Part shown: positions 21,748 through 30,291 of the stretch, one piece after another | Layout of the letters: the number at the start of each line of letters is the position of its first letter | Position numbering within the stretch: position 1 is the stretch's first letter | NCBI RefSeq assembly: GCF_023028105.1 | Contig: NZ_CP095491.1 | Coordinates: 3,286,001 to 3,350,000, forward strand | Direction: 5' to 3' | Length of the DNA stretch: 64,000 nucleotides | Source of the DNA: Halosolutus gelatinilyticus | GTDB lineage: Archaea > Halobacteriota > Halobacteria > Halobacteriales > Natrialbaceae | Position numbers and translations under genes: made by a program | The notes under the pieces: model-generated | Told to the model about the DNA's origin: nothing | What the model saw: the letters and a program-made list of their open reading frames with translations, nothing else | The model's database searches: none

Positions 21748-21909
21748 TCAGGGCTCGAGATCGACGATGAGATCGGTCGCGATCCAGCCGTCGGTGTTGT
21801 TTCGTTCGGTAAAGACGACCTTGCCGGGACGGGGTTCGTGGCTGGTCACGACTGCCGGCGGCTCCTCGGGTTCGGCCGCGAGGTCGGCCTCCTGCCTACG
21901 TACGTCCAT
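21748..21909 (-). CDS. 53-residue haloarchaeal small protein behind an iron-regulator-like box
   Basis: Starts at ATG 21909 (MDVRRQEADLAAEPEE) and ends at the TGA at 21748. The core HEPRPGKVVFTERNNTDGWIATDLIVDLEP looks like a small haloarchaeal family of unknown function (possibly DUF7331, from memory). No cysteines and no membrane segment. The palindrome TTAGGCGTGCCTAA begins 10 bases before the ATG. Its proximity to dpsA and the operator suggests an iron- or manganese-linked role. Confidence 0.7.
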   Translation of the reverse strand: MDVRRQEADLAAEPEEPPAVVTSHEPRPGKVVFTERNNTDGWIATDLIVDLEP

Positions 21910-21918
21910 TACGAGGAG

Positions 21919-21932
21919 TTAGGCGTGCCTAA
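21919..21932. promoter_or_regulatory. DtxR/SirR-type operator palindrome
   Basis: TTAGGCGTGCCTAA: arms TTAGGC and GCCTAA with a two-base centre. This matches the TTAGG...CCTAA form bound by DtxR/IdeR/SirR metal-dependent repressors. A second partial site, GGCCTAA at 21951-21957, lies 25 bases further upstream of the reverse-strand gene, separated by an AT-rich TATA-like segment (about 21931-21948). Confidence 0.65.
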
Positions 21933-22122
21933 AACTAAAAAGGTTTTGGTTGGCCTAAGACAGCGGGACCGCTGGTGCTGGAGCGCGAACCACAGCGTCC
22001 GACGGCCGCGTGATCCGGTGACGATCCCGTCCGGCACCGGTCGAACGGGCGCGGTGGCGCGAGAGTGGCGGTCCGGCGCTTCGTGGCCCACTTTCAAACC
22101 GGATGCGATCATAGTCGCGGGT

Positions 22123-22641
22123 ATGGAGTTCGACGTCGTGCAAGGCGACATCGCGGAACAGTCCGCCGACGCGCTGGTCAACGCCGCCGGAACGAGCCTC
22201 GAGATGGGTTCCGGCGTCGCCGGCGCGCTCCGACGGCGAGCGGGCGAAGGGCTCAACGAGGAGGCCACCGAGAAGGGGCCGGTTGATCTCGGCGAGGTCG
22301 CGGTCACCGACGCGTACGATCTCGACGCCGACTACGTCATCCACGCGGCGGCGATGCCTCACTACGGGGACGGCCGGGCGACCGAGGAGAGCATCCGCGA
22401 CGCGACGCGAAACGCGCTCGAGACGGCCGACGATCGCCGCTGTCGATCGATCGTTCTGCCGGCGCTCGGCTGCGGCGTCGCCGGCTTCGACCTCGAGGAC
22501 GGCGCGCGGATCATCTGCGAGACGATCCGGGAGTACGAGCCGACGTCGCTCGCGGACGTCCGGTTCATCGCGTACAGCGACGAGGAGTACGGGACGCTGC
22601 TCGAAATCGCGGACGAGGTCCGGGGTTCGACGGGCGAGTAG
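22123..22641 (+). CDS. Macro domain protein (ADP-ribose binding or hydrolysing)
   Basis: 172 residues from ATG 22123, a stand-alone macro domain. Hallmarks are VVQGDIAEQSADALVNAAGTSLEMGSGVAGAL (Asn and the glycine-rich loop), VIHAAAMPHYGDG and LPALGCGVAGFD. The family removes ADP-ribose from proteins or hydrolyses ADP-ribose derivatives; cytosolic. ATG 22123 is chosen because upstream sequence is unlike coding sequence and holds the promoter of the opposite small gene. Confidence 0.9.
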   Translation: MEFDVVQGDIAEQSADALVNAAGTSLEMGSGVAGALRRRAGEGLNEEATEKGPVDLGEVAVTDAYDLDADYVIHAAAMPHYGDGRATEESIRDATRNALETADDRRCRSIVLPALGCGVAGFDLEDGARIICETIREYEPTSLADVRFIAYSDEEYGTLLEIADEVRGSTGE

Positions 22642-22654
22642 CCGGCTACGACGG

Positions 22655-23104
22655 TCAGCGTTCGTCCCGATCGGCTCGTCGGTCGTCGTATGCCTCGAGG
22701 TACGTTTCTGAATCCACCATGAGCATCTCCTTCACCTCGAACTGCGCGTCCCCGTCCTCGTCGAGGTGCGTGATCTCGTACTCTTCCGGGAGCGGTCCGT
22801 CGAACGCGACGCGCAACCGGTAGTAGTAGACGGTCGGACCCGTCAGTATCAACTGATCTTCCGCTTCGTTCCTCGTGATCCGCATCGTCACGGAGAGCGT
22901 TTCCTGATCGCCGTCGGAACCGAGTCGAACCTCCTCGGGCGCGAAGTGATGCCTCGAGTCGCCGTTACGGGCGTGTCCGAGAACGACGATATCGTGCGGA
23001 CCGGCGTCGAAATCGACTATCGCGTCGTCCTCGTCCGGTTCCGGATACCGGTGTTTGGGAAGCCGCGTGAACGCCGCCTCGAGGATCCGGTCGTCGACCT
23101 TCAT
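22655..23104 (-). CDS. Hypothetical soluble protein
   Basis: 149 residues from ATG 23104 (MKVDDRILEAAFTRLPKHRYPEPDEDDAIV). Mixed alpha/beta composition with a beta-rich centre (TLSVTMRITRNEAEDQLILTGPTVYYYRLRV), no membrane segments and an acidic/Arg-rich C-terminus. Converges with the macro-domain gene (13-base gap) and lies just downstream of purM on the same strand, 83 bases away. I do not recognise a family. Confidence 0.65.
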   Translation of the reverse strand: MKVDDRILEAAFTRLPKHRYPEPDEDDAIVDFDAGPHDIVVLGHARNGDSRHHFAPEEVRLGSDGDQETLSVTMRITRNEAEDQLILTGPTVYYYRLRVAFDGPLPEEYEITHLDEDGDAQFEVKEMLMVDSETYLEAYDDRRADRDER

Positions 23105-23187
23105 GCCTGTGAGGATGGTGACATCTCGTAAGTATCTGTGGAGGTTCTGTCCGTGACGGTCAGGAGTCGACGGAAGCGACGGCGCGA

Positions 23188-24189
23188 TTACGACAGCGAG
23201 AGTCCGCGAATCTCGACCGACGCGCCCTCCTCGACGCGGCCGATGACCTGCCCGTCCGTCTCTGCGACGAGGTCGGTCGCGCGATCGTCGGGCAGCGCGA
23301 CGACGAACCCGGTGCCCATGTTGAACGTGCGGTGCATCTCCTCGTCCGTCACGTTGCCTTCCTCCTGGACGAATTCGAAGACCGGTTGGGCGAGCAGGGG
23401 ATCGTCGATCACGTACTTTCGATCGCCCATGCGCAGCAGGTTGGTCCAGCCGCCGCCGGTGACGTGGGCCGCCGCGCGGACGCCGTGTTCGCACATCGGC
23501 TCCAGGAGGTGGGTGTAGATCCGGGTCGGGCGCAGGAATTCCTCGCCGATCGTTCGCGCTTCGTCGCCCGGGAACGGGTCGGCGTAGTCGTGGTTTCGGG
23601 TTGCGGCCTCGCGGGCGAGCGTGAGCCCGTTCGAGTGGATGCCGTTCGAGGAGAAGCCGACGAGGGCGTCGCCGACTTCGGCGTCGCCGTCTATGATCTC
23701 GTCTTTGCCGGCGAGGCCGGCGCAGGTCCCCGCGAGGTCGAAGCCGTTTACGACCTCGGGCATGACGGCCGTCTCGCCGCCCAGCAGGGTCATCCCGGAC
23801 TCCTCTAAACCGACGGCCAGTCCCTCGCCGATCTCGTTCGCGAGGGCGTCGTCGGGTTCGTCGATCGCGAGGTAGTCGACGAACGCGACGGGTTCGACGC
23901 CCGCGGCGACGAGGTCGTTAACGTTCATCGCGATGCAGTCGATGCCGATCGTCGAGAAGTCCCCGACCGCCTCGGCGACGAGCAGTTTCGTGCCGACGCC
24001 GTCGGTCGCGAGTGCGAGGTAGCGATCGCCGATGTCGAGCAGGCCGGCGTACTCGGTGGTCAGCCCACTGCCGAACGCCTGCAACAGCGCCGCCGTCGCA
24101 TCGTCGCTGGCCTCGATGTCGACGCCGGTGTCGGCGTAGGTGAGGCGTTCCCCGTCGGTTCCGTTCCCATCGCCCGCTGAATCGGTCAT
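23188..24189 (-). CDS. purM: Phosphoribosylformylglycinamidine cyclo-ligase (AIR synthetase)
   Basis: 333 residues from ATG 24189; closes the imidazole ring to make AIR in purine synthesis with ATP. Family features: TYADTGVDIEASDDATAALL, LALATDGVGTKLLVAEAVGDFSTIGIDCIAMNVNDLV, LLGGETAVMPEVV, GFSSNGIHSNGLTLAR and HVTGGGWTNLLRM. Length is normal. It is separate from purD (10 kb away), as purine genes are often scattered in haloarchaea. Confidence 0.95.
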   Translation of the reverse strand: MTDSAGDGNGTDGERLTYADTGVDIEASDDATAALLQAFGSGLTTEYAGLLDIGDRYLALATDGVGTKLLVAEAVGDFSTIGIDCIAMNVNDLVAAGVEPVAFVDYLAIDEPDDALANEIGEGLAVGLEESGMTLLGGETAVMPEVVNGFDLAGTCAGLAGKDEIIDGDAEVGDALVGFSSNGIHSNGLTLAREAATRNHDYADPFPGDEARTIGEEFLRPTRIYTHLLEPMCEHGVRAAAHVTGGGWTNLLRMGDRKYVIDDPLLAQPVFEFVQEEGNVTDEEMHRTFNMGTGFVVALPDDRATDLVAETDGQVIGRVEEGASVEIRGLSLS

Positions 24190-24405
24190 GGGTGAACGAC
24201 CTCGTGGCGCGAGCAAAAGGCCACCGGTCCGACGGGCGCGGCCGCCGCGATCGCGGTCGAACGGCGACGGGTAGCGACGCCACCGGAGGGGTCGGTTCGA
24301 GTACGTATCCGCACCCGGCGCTCTCGAGGCGATCGGTTCGGTACGAACGGCTACGCATATGGTCGTCCGCGTCGTAGGACGGGGCGATCGCTGAAGGACT
24401 CCGTT

Positions 24406-24984
24406 ATGATGACGACGACGCACGCGTTGATGGGCGTCGCGGTCGCGGCGGTCGCACTTCCGGGAGTCGGCGAACCCGCTCCGGTTGCGGCGGTTCTTGC
24501 GGCGGCGTTCCTCGGCGGGGTCGCTCCCGACCTGGACCTCGTCGCGACTCACCGAAAGACGCTCCACTTCCCGGCGCTGCTCCCCGTCGCGACCGGCGTC
24601 GTCGGCCTCCGGCTACACGCCGACGGCACCGTCGCGGGCGTCGTACTGTTCGCGTTTCTCGGCTCCGCAGCCCTCCACTCCGTCGTGGACGTCCTCGGCG
24701 GCGGCGTCGAGCCGGAGCCGTGGCGACGAACCTCGCAGGAGGCGGTCTACAATCACCTCCTCGGACGATGGCACCGGCCGAAGCGGTGGGTTCGGTACGC
24801 CGGCGCGCCCGAGGACTTCCTGTTGACGGCCGTCTGCGGGATCGTCGTCGTCACTACCGCGACGCCGTCGGCGTTCGATCGGCTCGCGATCGGGCTCGTG
24901 CTGTTCTCCGGACTCTTCGCGCTCGTCCGCAAGCGAATCCCCGACCTGATCGACGCCGCGTCGCGATCGATACCGCTCCCCTGA
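24406..24984 (+). CDS. Membrane-bound metal-dependent hydrolase-like protein (YdjM/DUF457)
   Basis: 192 residues with four to five hydrophobic segments. The start MMTTTHALMGVAVAAVALP and the loop GGVAPDLDLVATHRKTLHFPA (paired Asp and His residues) are the YdjM family pattern of LexA-regulated membrane hydrolases; HSVVDVLGGGVEP follows. The substrate is unknown. 73 bases upstream of a GNAT gene on the same strand, so possibly cotranscribed. Confidence 0.8.
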   Translation: MMTTTHALMGVAVAAVALPGVGEPAPVAAVLAAAFLGGVAPDLDLVATHRKTLHFPALLPVATGVVGLRLHADGTVAGVVLFAFLGSAALHSVVDVLGGGVEPEPWRRTSQEAVYNHLLGRWHRPKRWVRYAGAPEDFLLTAVCGIVVVTTATPSAFDRLAIGLVLFSGLFALVRKRIPDLIDAASRSIPLP

Positions 24985-25057
24985 GCCGCAGCGAGCGCGC
25001 ATCTTCACAAGACTCGAGCGCGAAGCCCGCCGCATGGCCACGGACGGTGAGCGGTAG

Positions 25058-25660
25058 ATGGGCGGACTTCCGCTGTGGAAACTCACGCGAAACCGGTACG
25101 GTCGAGCGCTCTACGACCGCCTTCGCCGGCGCGGATTCGCGGCCGCCGCGCTGGATACGTTTCGCCGACCCGCTTCGGCGTACGATGGGACGCCGAACGG
25201 CGGCGGAGCGCCGACGATCGACCTCGCGGTTCGCGAGCCGTCCGACGAGGCGACGCGGGACGAGCTCGACGTGCCGTACAAGGCGGCCGACGCGAGCGCC
25301 GCGGATCTGGTGGTAGTGGCCCGGGACGGCGAGACGCCGATCGGCCAGGTATTCCTCAGTTTCGACGAGACGATCCACATCGCGGAACTCGATCGGGAGA
25401 TGGCGTTCGACGGTCCGTACGTCTGGCGGCTCTACGTCGCCCCGGGCCACCGAAACAGGGGTCTCGGTTCGCGGTTGCTCGCGGCGGCAATCGGAGAATC
25501 CCGGAGCCGGTGGGGAGTCCGCCCGTTGTACGCGCTGATCGCGGTCGACAACCGTCCGTCGCGGCGGCTGTTCGAGTCCCACGGCTTCGATCCCGGTACC
25601 CGGCGGCGGTACGTCCGCTGCGGCCCGTTCGAAAAACGCTGGCGCTCCGCCGACCCCTGA
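25058..25660 (+). CDS. GNAT-family N-acetyltransferase
   Basis: 200 residues. The acetyl-CoA binding motif A is clear: VWRLYVAPGHRNRGLGSRLLAAAIGESRSRWG, followed by LYALIAVDNRPSRRLFESHGFD (motif B). The N-terminal 80 residues are basic and variable. Substrate not predictable. Lies downstream of the YdjM-like gene with a short gap. Confidence 0.85.
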   Translation: MGGLPLWKLTRNRYGRALYDRLRRRGFAAAALDTFRRPASAYDGTPNGGGAPTIDLAVREPSDEATRDELDVPYKAADASAADLVVVARDGETPIGQVFLSFDETIHIAELDREMAFDGPYVWRLYVAPGHRNRGLGSRLLAAAIGESRSRWGVRPLYALIAVDNRPSRRLFESHGFDPGTRRRYVRCGPFEKRWRSADP

Positions 25661-25778
25661 CGGCTATTGAGAGCAATCGCCTAGTCGCTACCGAGAGCTT
25701 CGTGTACCTTGTTAGAGGTATTTTTCGATATATAGAGTATGTCGAATAAACTTATCTGCGTGGTCTCCGATGCTCCGG

Positions 25779-26483
25779 ATGCCAGCTATGAGTGACCGTG
25801 ACCCCCCGATCGGGCTGGGGAACCTTCGCGAGTGGCGAACCCGGGCAACGATCGACCGAACGCAACTCTCCGACGGCGACTTTCTCAGGGCGCTCTCGAT
25901 CGCCGATTACTGCAGTTTGACGTCGCTGCTGTTCGCCTGGACCGCCGCGTTGCTCATCGTCTCCGGCGAACTGAACTGGGGGATCGTCGCCATGTTCGCC
26001 GCGTTCGGGTTCGACAAGCTCGACGGCTACGTCGCGAGGCGCGGCTACGGGTCGGAGTACGGGCTCCAGATCGACTCCTTCATCGACGTCTTCGCGTATC
26101 TGGTCACCGCTGCGCTGATCTACCACGTCGCGCTCGCGCCGACGTTCGTGGCGAGCCTGGTCGTCGGTTTCGCGATCGCCGGCTTCGGCGGCCTGCGGCT
26201 CGTCCGTCACGCCCACGAGGGCTTTAGTTCGGACGATCAGGGGAGTTTCTACCGCGGCATCACGGTCGTTCACGTCAACGTCGTGGTCGTCGGCGCGTAC
26301 ATCCTCGCGCAGTTCGTCGACGCCTGGAACGGCTGGATCACGGCCGCCCTCGTCCTGGCCGTCGCGCCGCTCATGATCTCGAACTATCGCTGTTACAAGA
26401 CGAACGTGGGCCACGTTCTCGTGGCGGCCGGCGGCATCGCGGCGAGCGTCGTCGCCGTCGCGCTCGAACTCGGCTATCTATGA
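25779..26483 (+). CDS. CDP-alcohol phosphatidyltransferase family membrane enzyme
   Basis: 234 residues from ATG 25779. The diagnostic motif D-G-x2-A-R-x7-G-x3-D-x3-D is complete: Asp82-Gly83, Ala86-Arg87, Gly95, Asp99, Asp103. About six hydrophobic segments surround it. The family condenses CDP-diacylglycerol/CDP-archaeol-type donors with an alcohol; the acceptor cannot be read. AAACTTATC at 25748-25756 is a TATA box about 25 bases ahead, favouring leaderless ATG 25779 over ATG 25788. Its stop overlaps the next gene by four bases. Confidence 0.88.
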   Translation: MPAMSDRDPPIGLGNLREWRTRATIDRTQLSDGDFLRALSIADYCSLTSLLFAWTAALLIVSGELNWGIVAMFAAFGFDKLDGYVARRGYGSEYGLQIDSFIDVFAYLVTAALIYHVALAPTFVASLVVGFAIAGFGGLRLVRHAHEGFSSDDQGSFYRGITVVHVNVVVVGAYILAQFVDAWNGWITAALVLAVAPLMISNYRCYKTNVGHVLVAAGGIAASVVAVALELGYL

Positions 26484-27235
26484 CCTCGGGCCGAGCCTCC
26501 GACCGGGGACCGTCCGAACCCGTCGACGCGGCCTCTCGGTCCGTCTCGATCGACCTCCACGTCCACTCCGAGGGATCCTACGACTGTCGGACGCGGATCG
26601 TGGACGTCCTCGAACGCGCCGCCGAGATCGGCCTGGACGGCGTCTGTATCACCGACCACGATGCGATCGAGCAGTCGCTCGCGGCGGCCGAAATCGCTCC
26701 CGAGTACGGACTGGTCGGGATCCCGGGTGCCGAAGTGTCGAGTCGCGACGGCCACGTTCTCGCGATCGGCGTCGATCGCTGCCCCGAACCCGGTCGGCCG
26801 TTCGATCGAACGGTGGTCGAGATCCGCAATCGCGGCGGAATCGCCGTCGTTCCGCACCCCTTTCAGCGGAGTCGTCACGGGGTCGCTCGGTCGGTTATCG
26901 ACGACTGCGACGGAATCGAAGTCCACAACGCGATGGGACTCACCGGGATTCGAAACCGCCAGGCCTTCCGATTTGCAGCCGATCGCGGCGTGCCGACGAT
27001 CGCGGGCAGCGACGCCCACGCACCCTGCGTTCTCGGCAGGGCGTACACGAACGTCTTCCTCGAGTCCGACGAGGCCGATCCGGTCGAACAAGACGCCCTT
27101 CTCGCGGCGATCGCGGCGGGGCGAACCGCCCCGATCGGTTCGCTGGCCCCGACGACGCGGTGGGCGCGGAAGTACGCGACGAACGTCGGGTTCAAACTCC
27201 GATCCGGGCTAGGACGGCTCCGCCACTTCGGATGA
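26480..27235 (+). CDS. PHP-domain phosphoesterase
   Basis: 251 residues. PHP metal motifs in order: DLHVHSEGSYD, CITDHDAI, GAEVSS, VVPHPF and AGSDAHAP. These bind two or three metals and hydrolyse phosphoesters. It begins with ATGA overlapping the CDP-alcohol transferase stop, so the two are translationally coupled; a phosphatase step on the product of that lipid enzyme is a reasonable inference. The C-terminus is basic and could touch the membrane. Confidence 0.88.
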   Translation: MTSGRASDRGPSEPVDAASRSVSIDLHVHSEGSYDCRTRIVDVLERAAEIGLDGVCITDHDAIEQSLAAAEIAPEYGLVGIPGAEVSSRDGHVLAIGVDRCPEPGRPFDRTVVEIRNRGGIAVVPHPFQRSRHGVARSVIDDCDGIEVHNAMGLTGIRNRQAFRFAADRGVPTIAGSDAHAPCVLGRAYTNVFLESDEADPVEQDALLAAIAAGRTAPIGSLAPTTRWARKYATNVGFKLRSGLGRLRHFG

Positions 27236-27323
27236 GCGACGACCTGATACCTCGGAAACCGAACGCGATCCGACCGCCGTCGGATCGCGCCGACGGTTCC
27301 GGCCGTCGACGCGAGCGGTCGGC

Positions 27324-27956
27324 TTAGATGAATCCGAAGATCGAGTAAAAGCCGACGAGCAGGAGCCCGCTCGCGCCGAACGCCAGGGCGAAGACGGGTT
27401 TACTCCACCGGAGCACCGACTTCCCGTCGAGCGGGCCGAACGGGATCATGTTGAACGCGGCCAGAAAGAGGTTGATCAGGACCCCGAGGTGGCCGACGGT
27501 TCCCAGGATCCCCGGAAAGATCAGCAACGGGAAGAACAGGAGCGCGAGCAGGAGATTCGTTACCGGTCCGGCGAGCGCGATGTGACCGTTCTCCCGCACC
27601 GTGATCCGCCCGCGGTGATAGACCGCCCCCGGCGCGGCGAAGAGGAAGCCGATCAGAGCGCTCATGATCGCCAGGAAGAGCATCTGGTAGTCCGCGCGGA
27701 ACTCCGCGATCTGGCCGTACTCGATCGCGACGACCTTGTGGGCGAGTTCGTGCAACAGGAAGGCGACGCCCACGGTGACGAAGCTCAGTCCGATCATCAC
27801 CACGAACGAGCCGAGGGTCACGCCTCCCAGATGAATCGGCGCCAGCAGCAGCGCGAAGGCGACGCTCAGCGTGACCCAGGCGAGGCCGAGGTCGAACAGC
27901 TCCTTGTCGCTGAACGTGAGTTCAGGCTCCGGCTCCCCTCGCGTTCGATAGCTCAT
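27324..27956 (-). CDS. Site-2-protease-like zinc metalloprotease (M50)
   Basis: 210 residues with about five or six membrane helices. The zinc motif is VAFLLHELAHKVVAIEYG (HExxH) and the second motif NMIPFGPLDGKSVLRW supplies the third ligand Asp. It is a minimal M50B core without PDZ domains, so it would cut substrates inside the membrane. The start overlaps the upstream TraB gene stop by four bases, implying joint expression. Confidence 0.9.
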   Translation of the reverse strand: MSYRTRGEPEPELTFSDKELFDLGLAWVTLSVAFALLLAPIHLGGVTLGSFVVMIGLSFVTVGVAFLLHELAHKVVAIEYGQIAEFRADYQMLFLAIMSALIGFLFAAPGAVYHRGRITVRENGHIALAGPVTNLLLALLFFPLLIFPGILGTVGHLGVLINLFLAAFNMIPFGPLDGKSVLRWSKPVFALAFGASGLLLVGFYSIFGFI

Positions 27957-29725
27957 GAGAGGATCTCCCGAATCAGTTCGAGACTGTTCTCCGCGCCCTG
28001 AATGAGCTCGCCCATCAACGCCTCGACGCCGCCGACCTCGTGTCCCATCCAGGGGACGACGACGATAAAGAACAGGAACGTCGCGATCATGCTCCCGATG
28101 TTCGTCAGCGCGACGATCATGATCAGGCGGAACAGCGGGACGTCGAACATGTCCTCGAACGCCTCGAGAATCGGCCGATCCGTGTCGCCGATGATCTCGT
28201 TCAGCGTCTGGATGTCGCGAACGTTGACCGGACGGTGTCTGAGTTCGACGTAGCCGGCGAACCAGCCGGGAGCCAACAGCGGATTGATGCTCGTCAACCA
28301 GGCGACCGCGCCGCCGACGCCCGCGCTCGTCCAGCGAGCGCCGGCCAGGCGAGCCAGCGTGAACGCGAAGACGCCGTTGAACAGGAACCAGGCGAGAAAG
28401 AGCTGGAGCAGGAACCTGTTCTGGACGCCCGCCATGAGCAACAGGAAGAAGAAGCCGACGAACCCGACCATCACGAGATAGCCGACGATCTTGAGCGGCG
28501 AGAACCGGCGTCCCGAGGCGGTTCCGGTCAGCGACTCCATCGGCGGAAGGTCGCCGGGATTCGACAGGTAGCGTTCGATCCCCGCCTTGTGTCCCGCGCC
28601 GACGACGGCGACGACGTCGTACCCTTGCTCTCGAAGCTGGTGGAGGTTGTGCGCGATGTACGCGTCGCGTTCGTCGATCAGCGCGTTCGCGCCGCGCGGG
28701 CTGAACTGCCGGAACTCCTCCATCATGGCCGAGACGACGTCGCCGTCGGTCATCTCCTCGATGTCGATCTCGTCGATCTCCTCGGCGTCGCCGCCGATCG
28801 CCTCGAGGACGAATCCGAAGACGACCCCGGTCGCGACGCCGACGCCGAGTCCGGCCAGCGCGCCGGTGATCCCGCGGATCCCGTACCCTCCGGCACCTTC
28901 GAACGCCGCCGCGGAGAAGGGGCCGACGAAGGTCCCGGTCGCCACCAGCGCGAGACAGCCGGCGATCCCGAGGAAGACGCCGCCAACGAGTCGGATCGTG
29001 AAGCCGTTGACGAGCCCGCCGGTGTCCTGGCCTCCGGACTCGAGCGAGGGGAGAAAGAGTAATCCGATGAACAACCCGACGATGGCGCCGACGCCCGCGG
29101 CGCCCACGTAGCGGAGCGTCGCGGGATCGGTCACGCCGAGCGAGAGGAGGTCGCCGTACCCGAGCAACGGCGCCAGAAAGGCGCCGAAGACGACCCCGGC
29201 GAACACCCCGAACACCGCGCCGAAGGTCAGCCCGATCGTCCGGGGATCGGTGACGCCGAGGGCGAGTCCGCCGATCATCTTCAACTTCTCCGCGAACGAG
29301 AGTCGGCGCCAGAACCGCTGGATCGTCACCTGAATGTCCCGGTCGGCGAGCGCGACCCCGTGGCCGTTTCGCTCCGCGGATTCGATCGCGGCCCGCATGT
29401 CCGCGCCGGGTTCGATGTCGAACCGCTCCCCGAGTCGCGACTGGACGTACGAGAGCATCCAGTACGCCAGGAACTGAAAGACCGTGTTCCCCGAGAGGAG
29501 ATCTTTCGCTTCGATGTCGTCGGGCGCACCGCCCTGCATCTGTCGGTACCGCCCTTCGTCGAGTTCGACGGCGACGACGTCGGGATCTTCCCGATCGATC
29601 GTCTCGTGTACGTCGTCGACGCTCGCCTGCGAGACGTGTGCCGTCCCGAGGACGTGCACCGAGCCGCGCTCGCCCGACGGCGGGTCGGGAAGCTCGGGCA
29701 CGGTGGCGTCACCTGCATCGCTCAT
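27953..29725 (-). CDS. TraB/PrgY-family membrane protein
   Basis: 590 residues from ATG 29725. The TraB domain opens with GSVHVLGTAHVSQASVDDVHETI and VVAVELDEGRYRQM, and a second conserved segment AVVGAGHKAGIERYL follows (GxxH motifs). Two clusters of membrane helices lie between these and at the C-terminus. In Enterococcus the relative PrgY restricts a peptide pheromone; archaeal roles are unknown. Directly coupled to the M50 protease gene, suggesting peptide processing at the membrane. Confidence 0.85.
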   Translation of the reverse strand: MSDAGDATVPELPDPPSGERGSVHVLGTAHVSQASVDDVHETIDREDPDVVAVELDEGRYRQMQGGAPDDIEAKDLLSGNTVFQFLAYWMLSYVQSRLGERFDIEPGADMRAAIESAERNGHGVALADRDIQVTIQRFWRRLSFAEKLKMIGGLALGVTDPRTIGLTFGAVFGVFAGVVFGAFLAPLLGYGDLLSLGVTDPATLRYVGAAGVGAIVGLFIGLLFLPSLESGGQDTGGLVNGFTIRLVGGVFLGIAGCLALVATGTFVGPFSAAAFEGAGGYGIRGITGALAGLGVGVATGVVFGFVLEAIGGDAEEIDEIDIEEMTDGDVVSAMMEEFRQFSPRGANALIDERDAYIAHNLHQLREQGYDVVAVVGAGHKAGIERYLSNPGDLPPMESLTGTASGRRFSPLKIVGYLVMVGFVGFFFLLLMAGVQNRFLLQLFLAWFLFNGVFAFTLARLAGARWTSAGVGGAVAWLTSINPLLAPGWFAGYVELRHRPVNVRDIQTLNEIIGDTDRPILEAFEDMFDVPLFRLIMIVALTNIGSMIATFLFFIVVVPWMGHEVGGVEALMGELIQGAENSLELIREILS

Positions 29726-29817
29726 TGTCGGGAACACTCGGCGACGACTTTTACCAGTATCGGACGGGAGAGACCGAGACGGCAAGACTGATTGCCGTCG
29801 TTCGGCAACTGTCACCG

Positions 29818-30273
29818 ATGACGGACCTGATGGAAACGCTGATCGAGAACCGGGAGATGGTTCAGCCGAACCACGCGAACAATCTCGAAGTCGCCCACGG
29901 CGGAAACGTCATGAAGTGGATGGACGAGATCGGGGCGATGTCCGCGATGCGGTTTTCGGGGGAGACGTGCGTGACCGCCCGGGTCGATCAGATGAACTTC
30001 GAGCGTCCGATCCCGGTCGGCGATACGGCGTACATCACGGCCTACGTCTACGACGCCGGCAACTCGAGCATCAAGGTTCGGCTAATCACGGAACGCGAGG
30101 ATCTGCGGACGCGCGAACGCGAGCGGACGACCGAATCCTACTTCGTCTACGTCGCGATCGACGACCGGAACCGGCCGACCCCGGTTCCCGATCTGACCGT
30201 CAGCAGCGAAAAAGGGGAGCGGCTCCGCGAAGTGGCGCTGGAAGGCGAGAACGGGAACGGCGGCTCCCGATAG
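29818..30273 (+). CDS. Acyl-CoA thioesterase (hotdog fold)
   Basis: 151 residues from ATG 29818. The segment PNHANNLEVAHGGNVMKWMDEIGAMSAMRFSG is the hotdog helix of cytosolic acyl-CoA thioesterases (YciA/BACH type), with the Asn/Asp active-site region, followed by FERPIPVGDTAYITAYVYDAGNSS. It hydrolyses acyl-CoA; chain length unknown. Divergent from the TraB gene with a 92-base gap. Confidence 0.88.
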   Translation: MTDLMETLIENREMVQPNHANNLEVAHGGNVMKWMDEIGAMSAMRFSGETCVTARVDQMNFERPIPVGDTAYITAYVYDAGNSSIKVRLITEREDLRTRERERTTESYFVYVAIDDRNRPTPVPDLTVSSEKGERLREVALEGENGNGGSR

Positions 30274-30291
30274 GTCGCTCGAACCGACGAC

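Noticed and set aside
22081-22122. Upstream extension of the macro-domain gene
   Set aside because: The open frame runs from 21838, but the sequence before ATG 22123 is non-conserved and overlaps the promoter and box of the opposite small gene.
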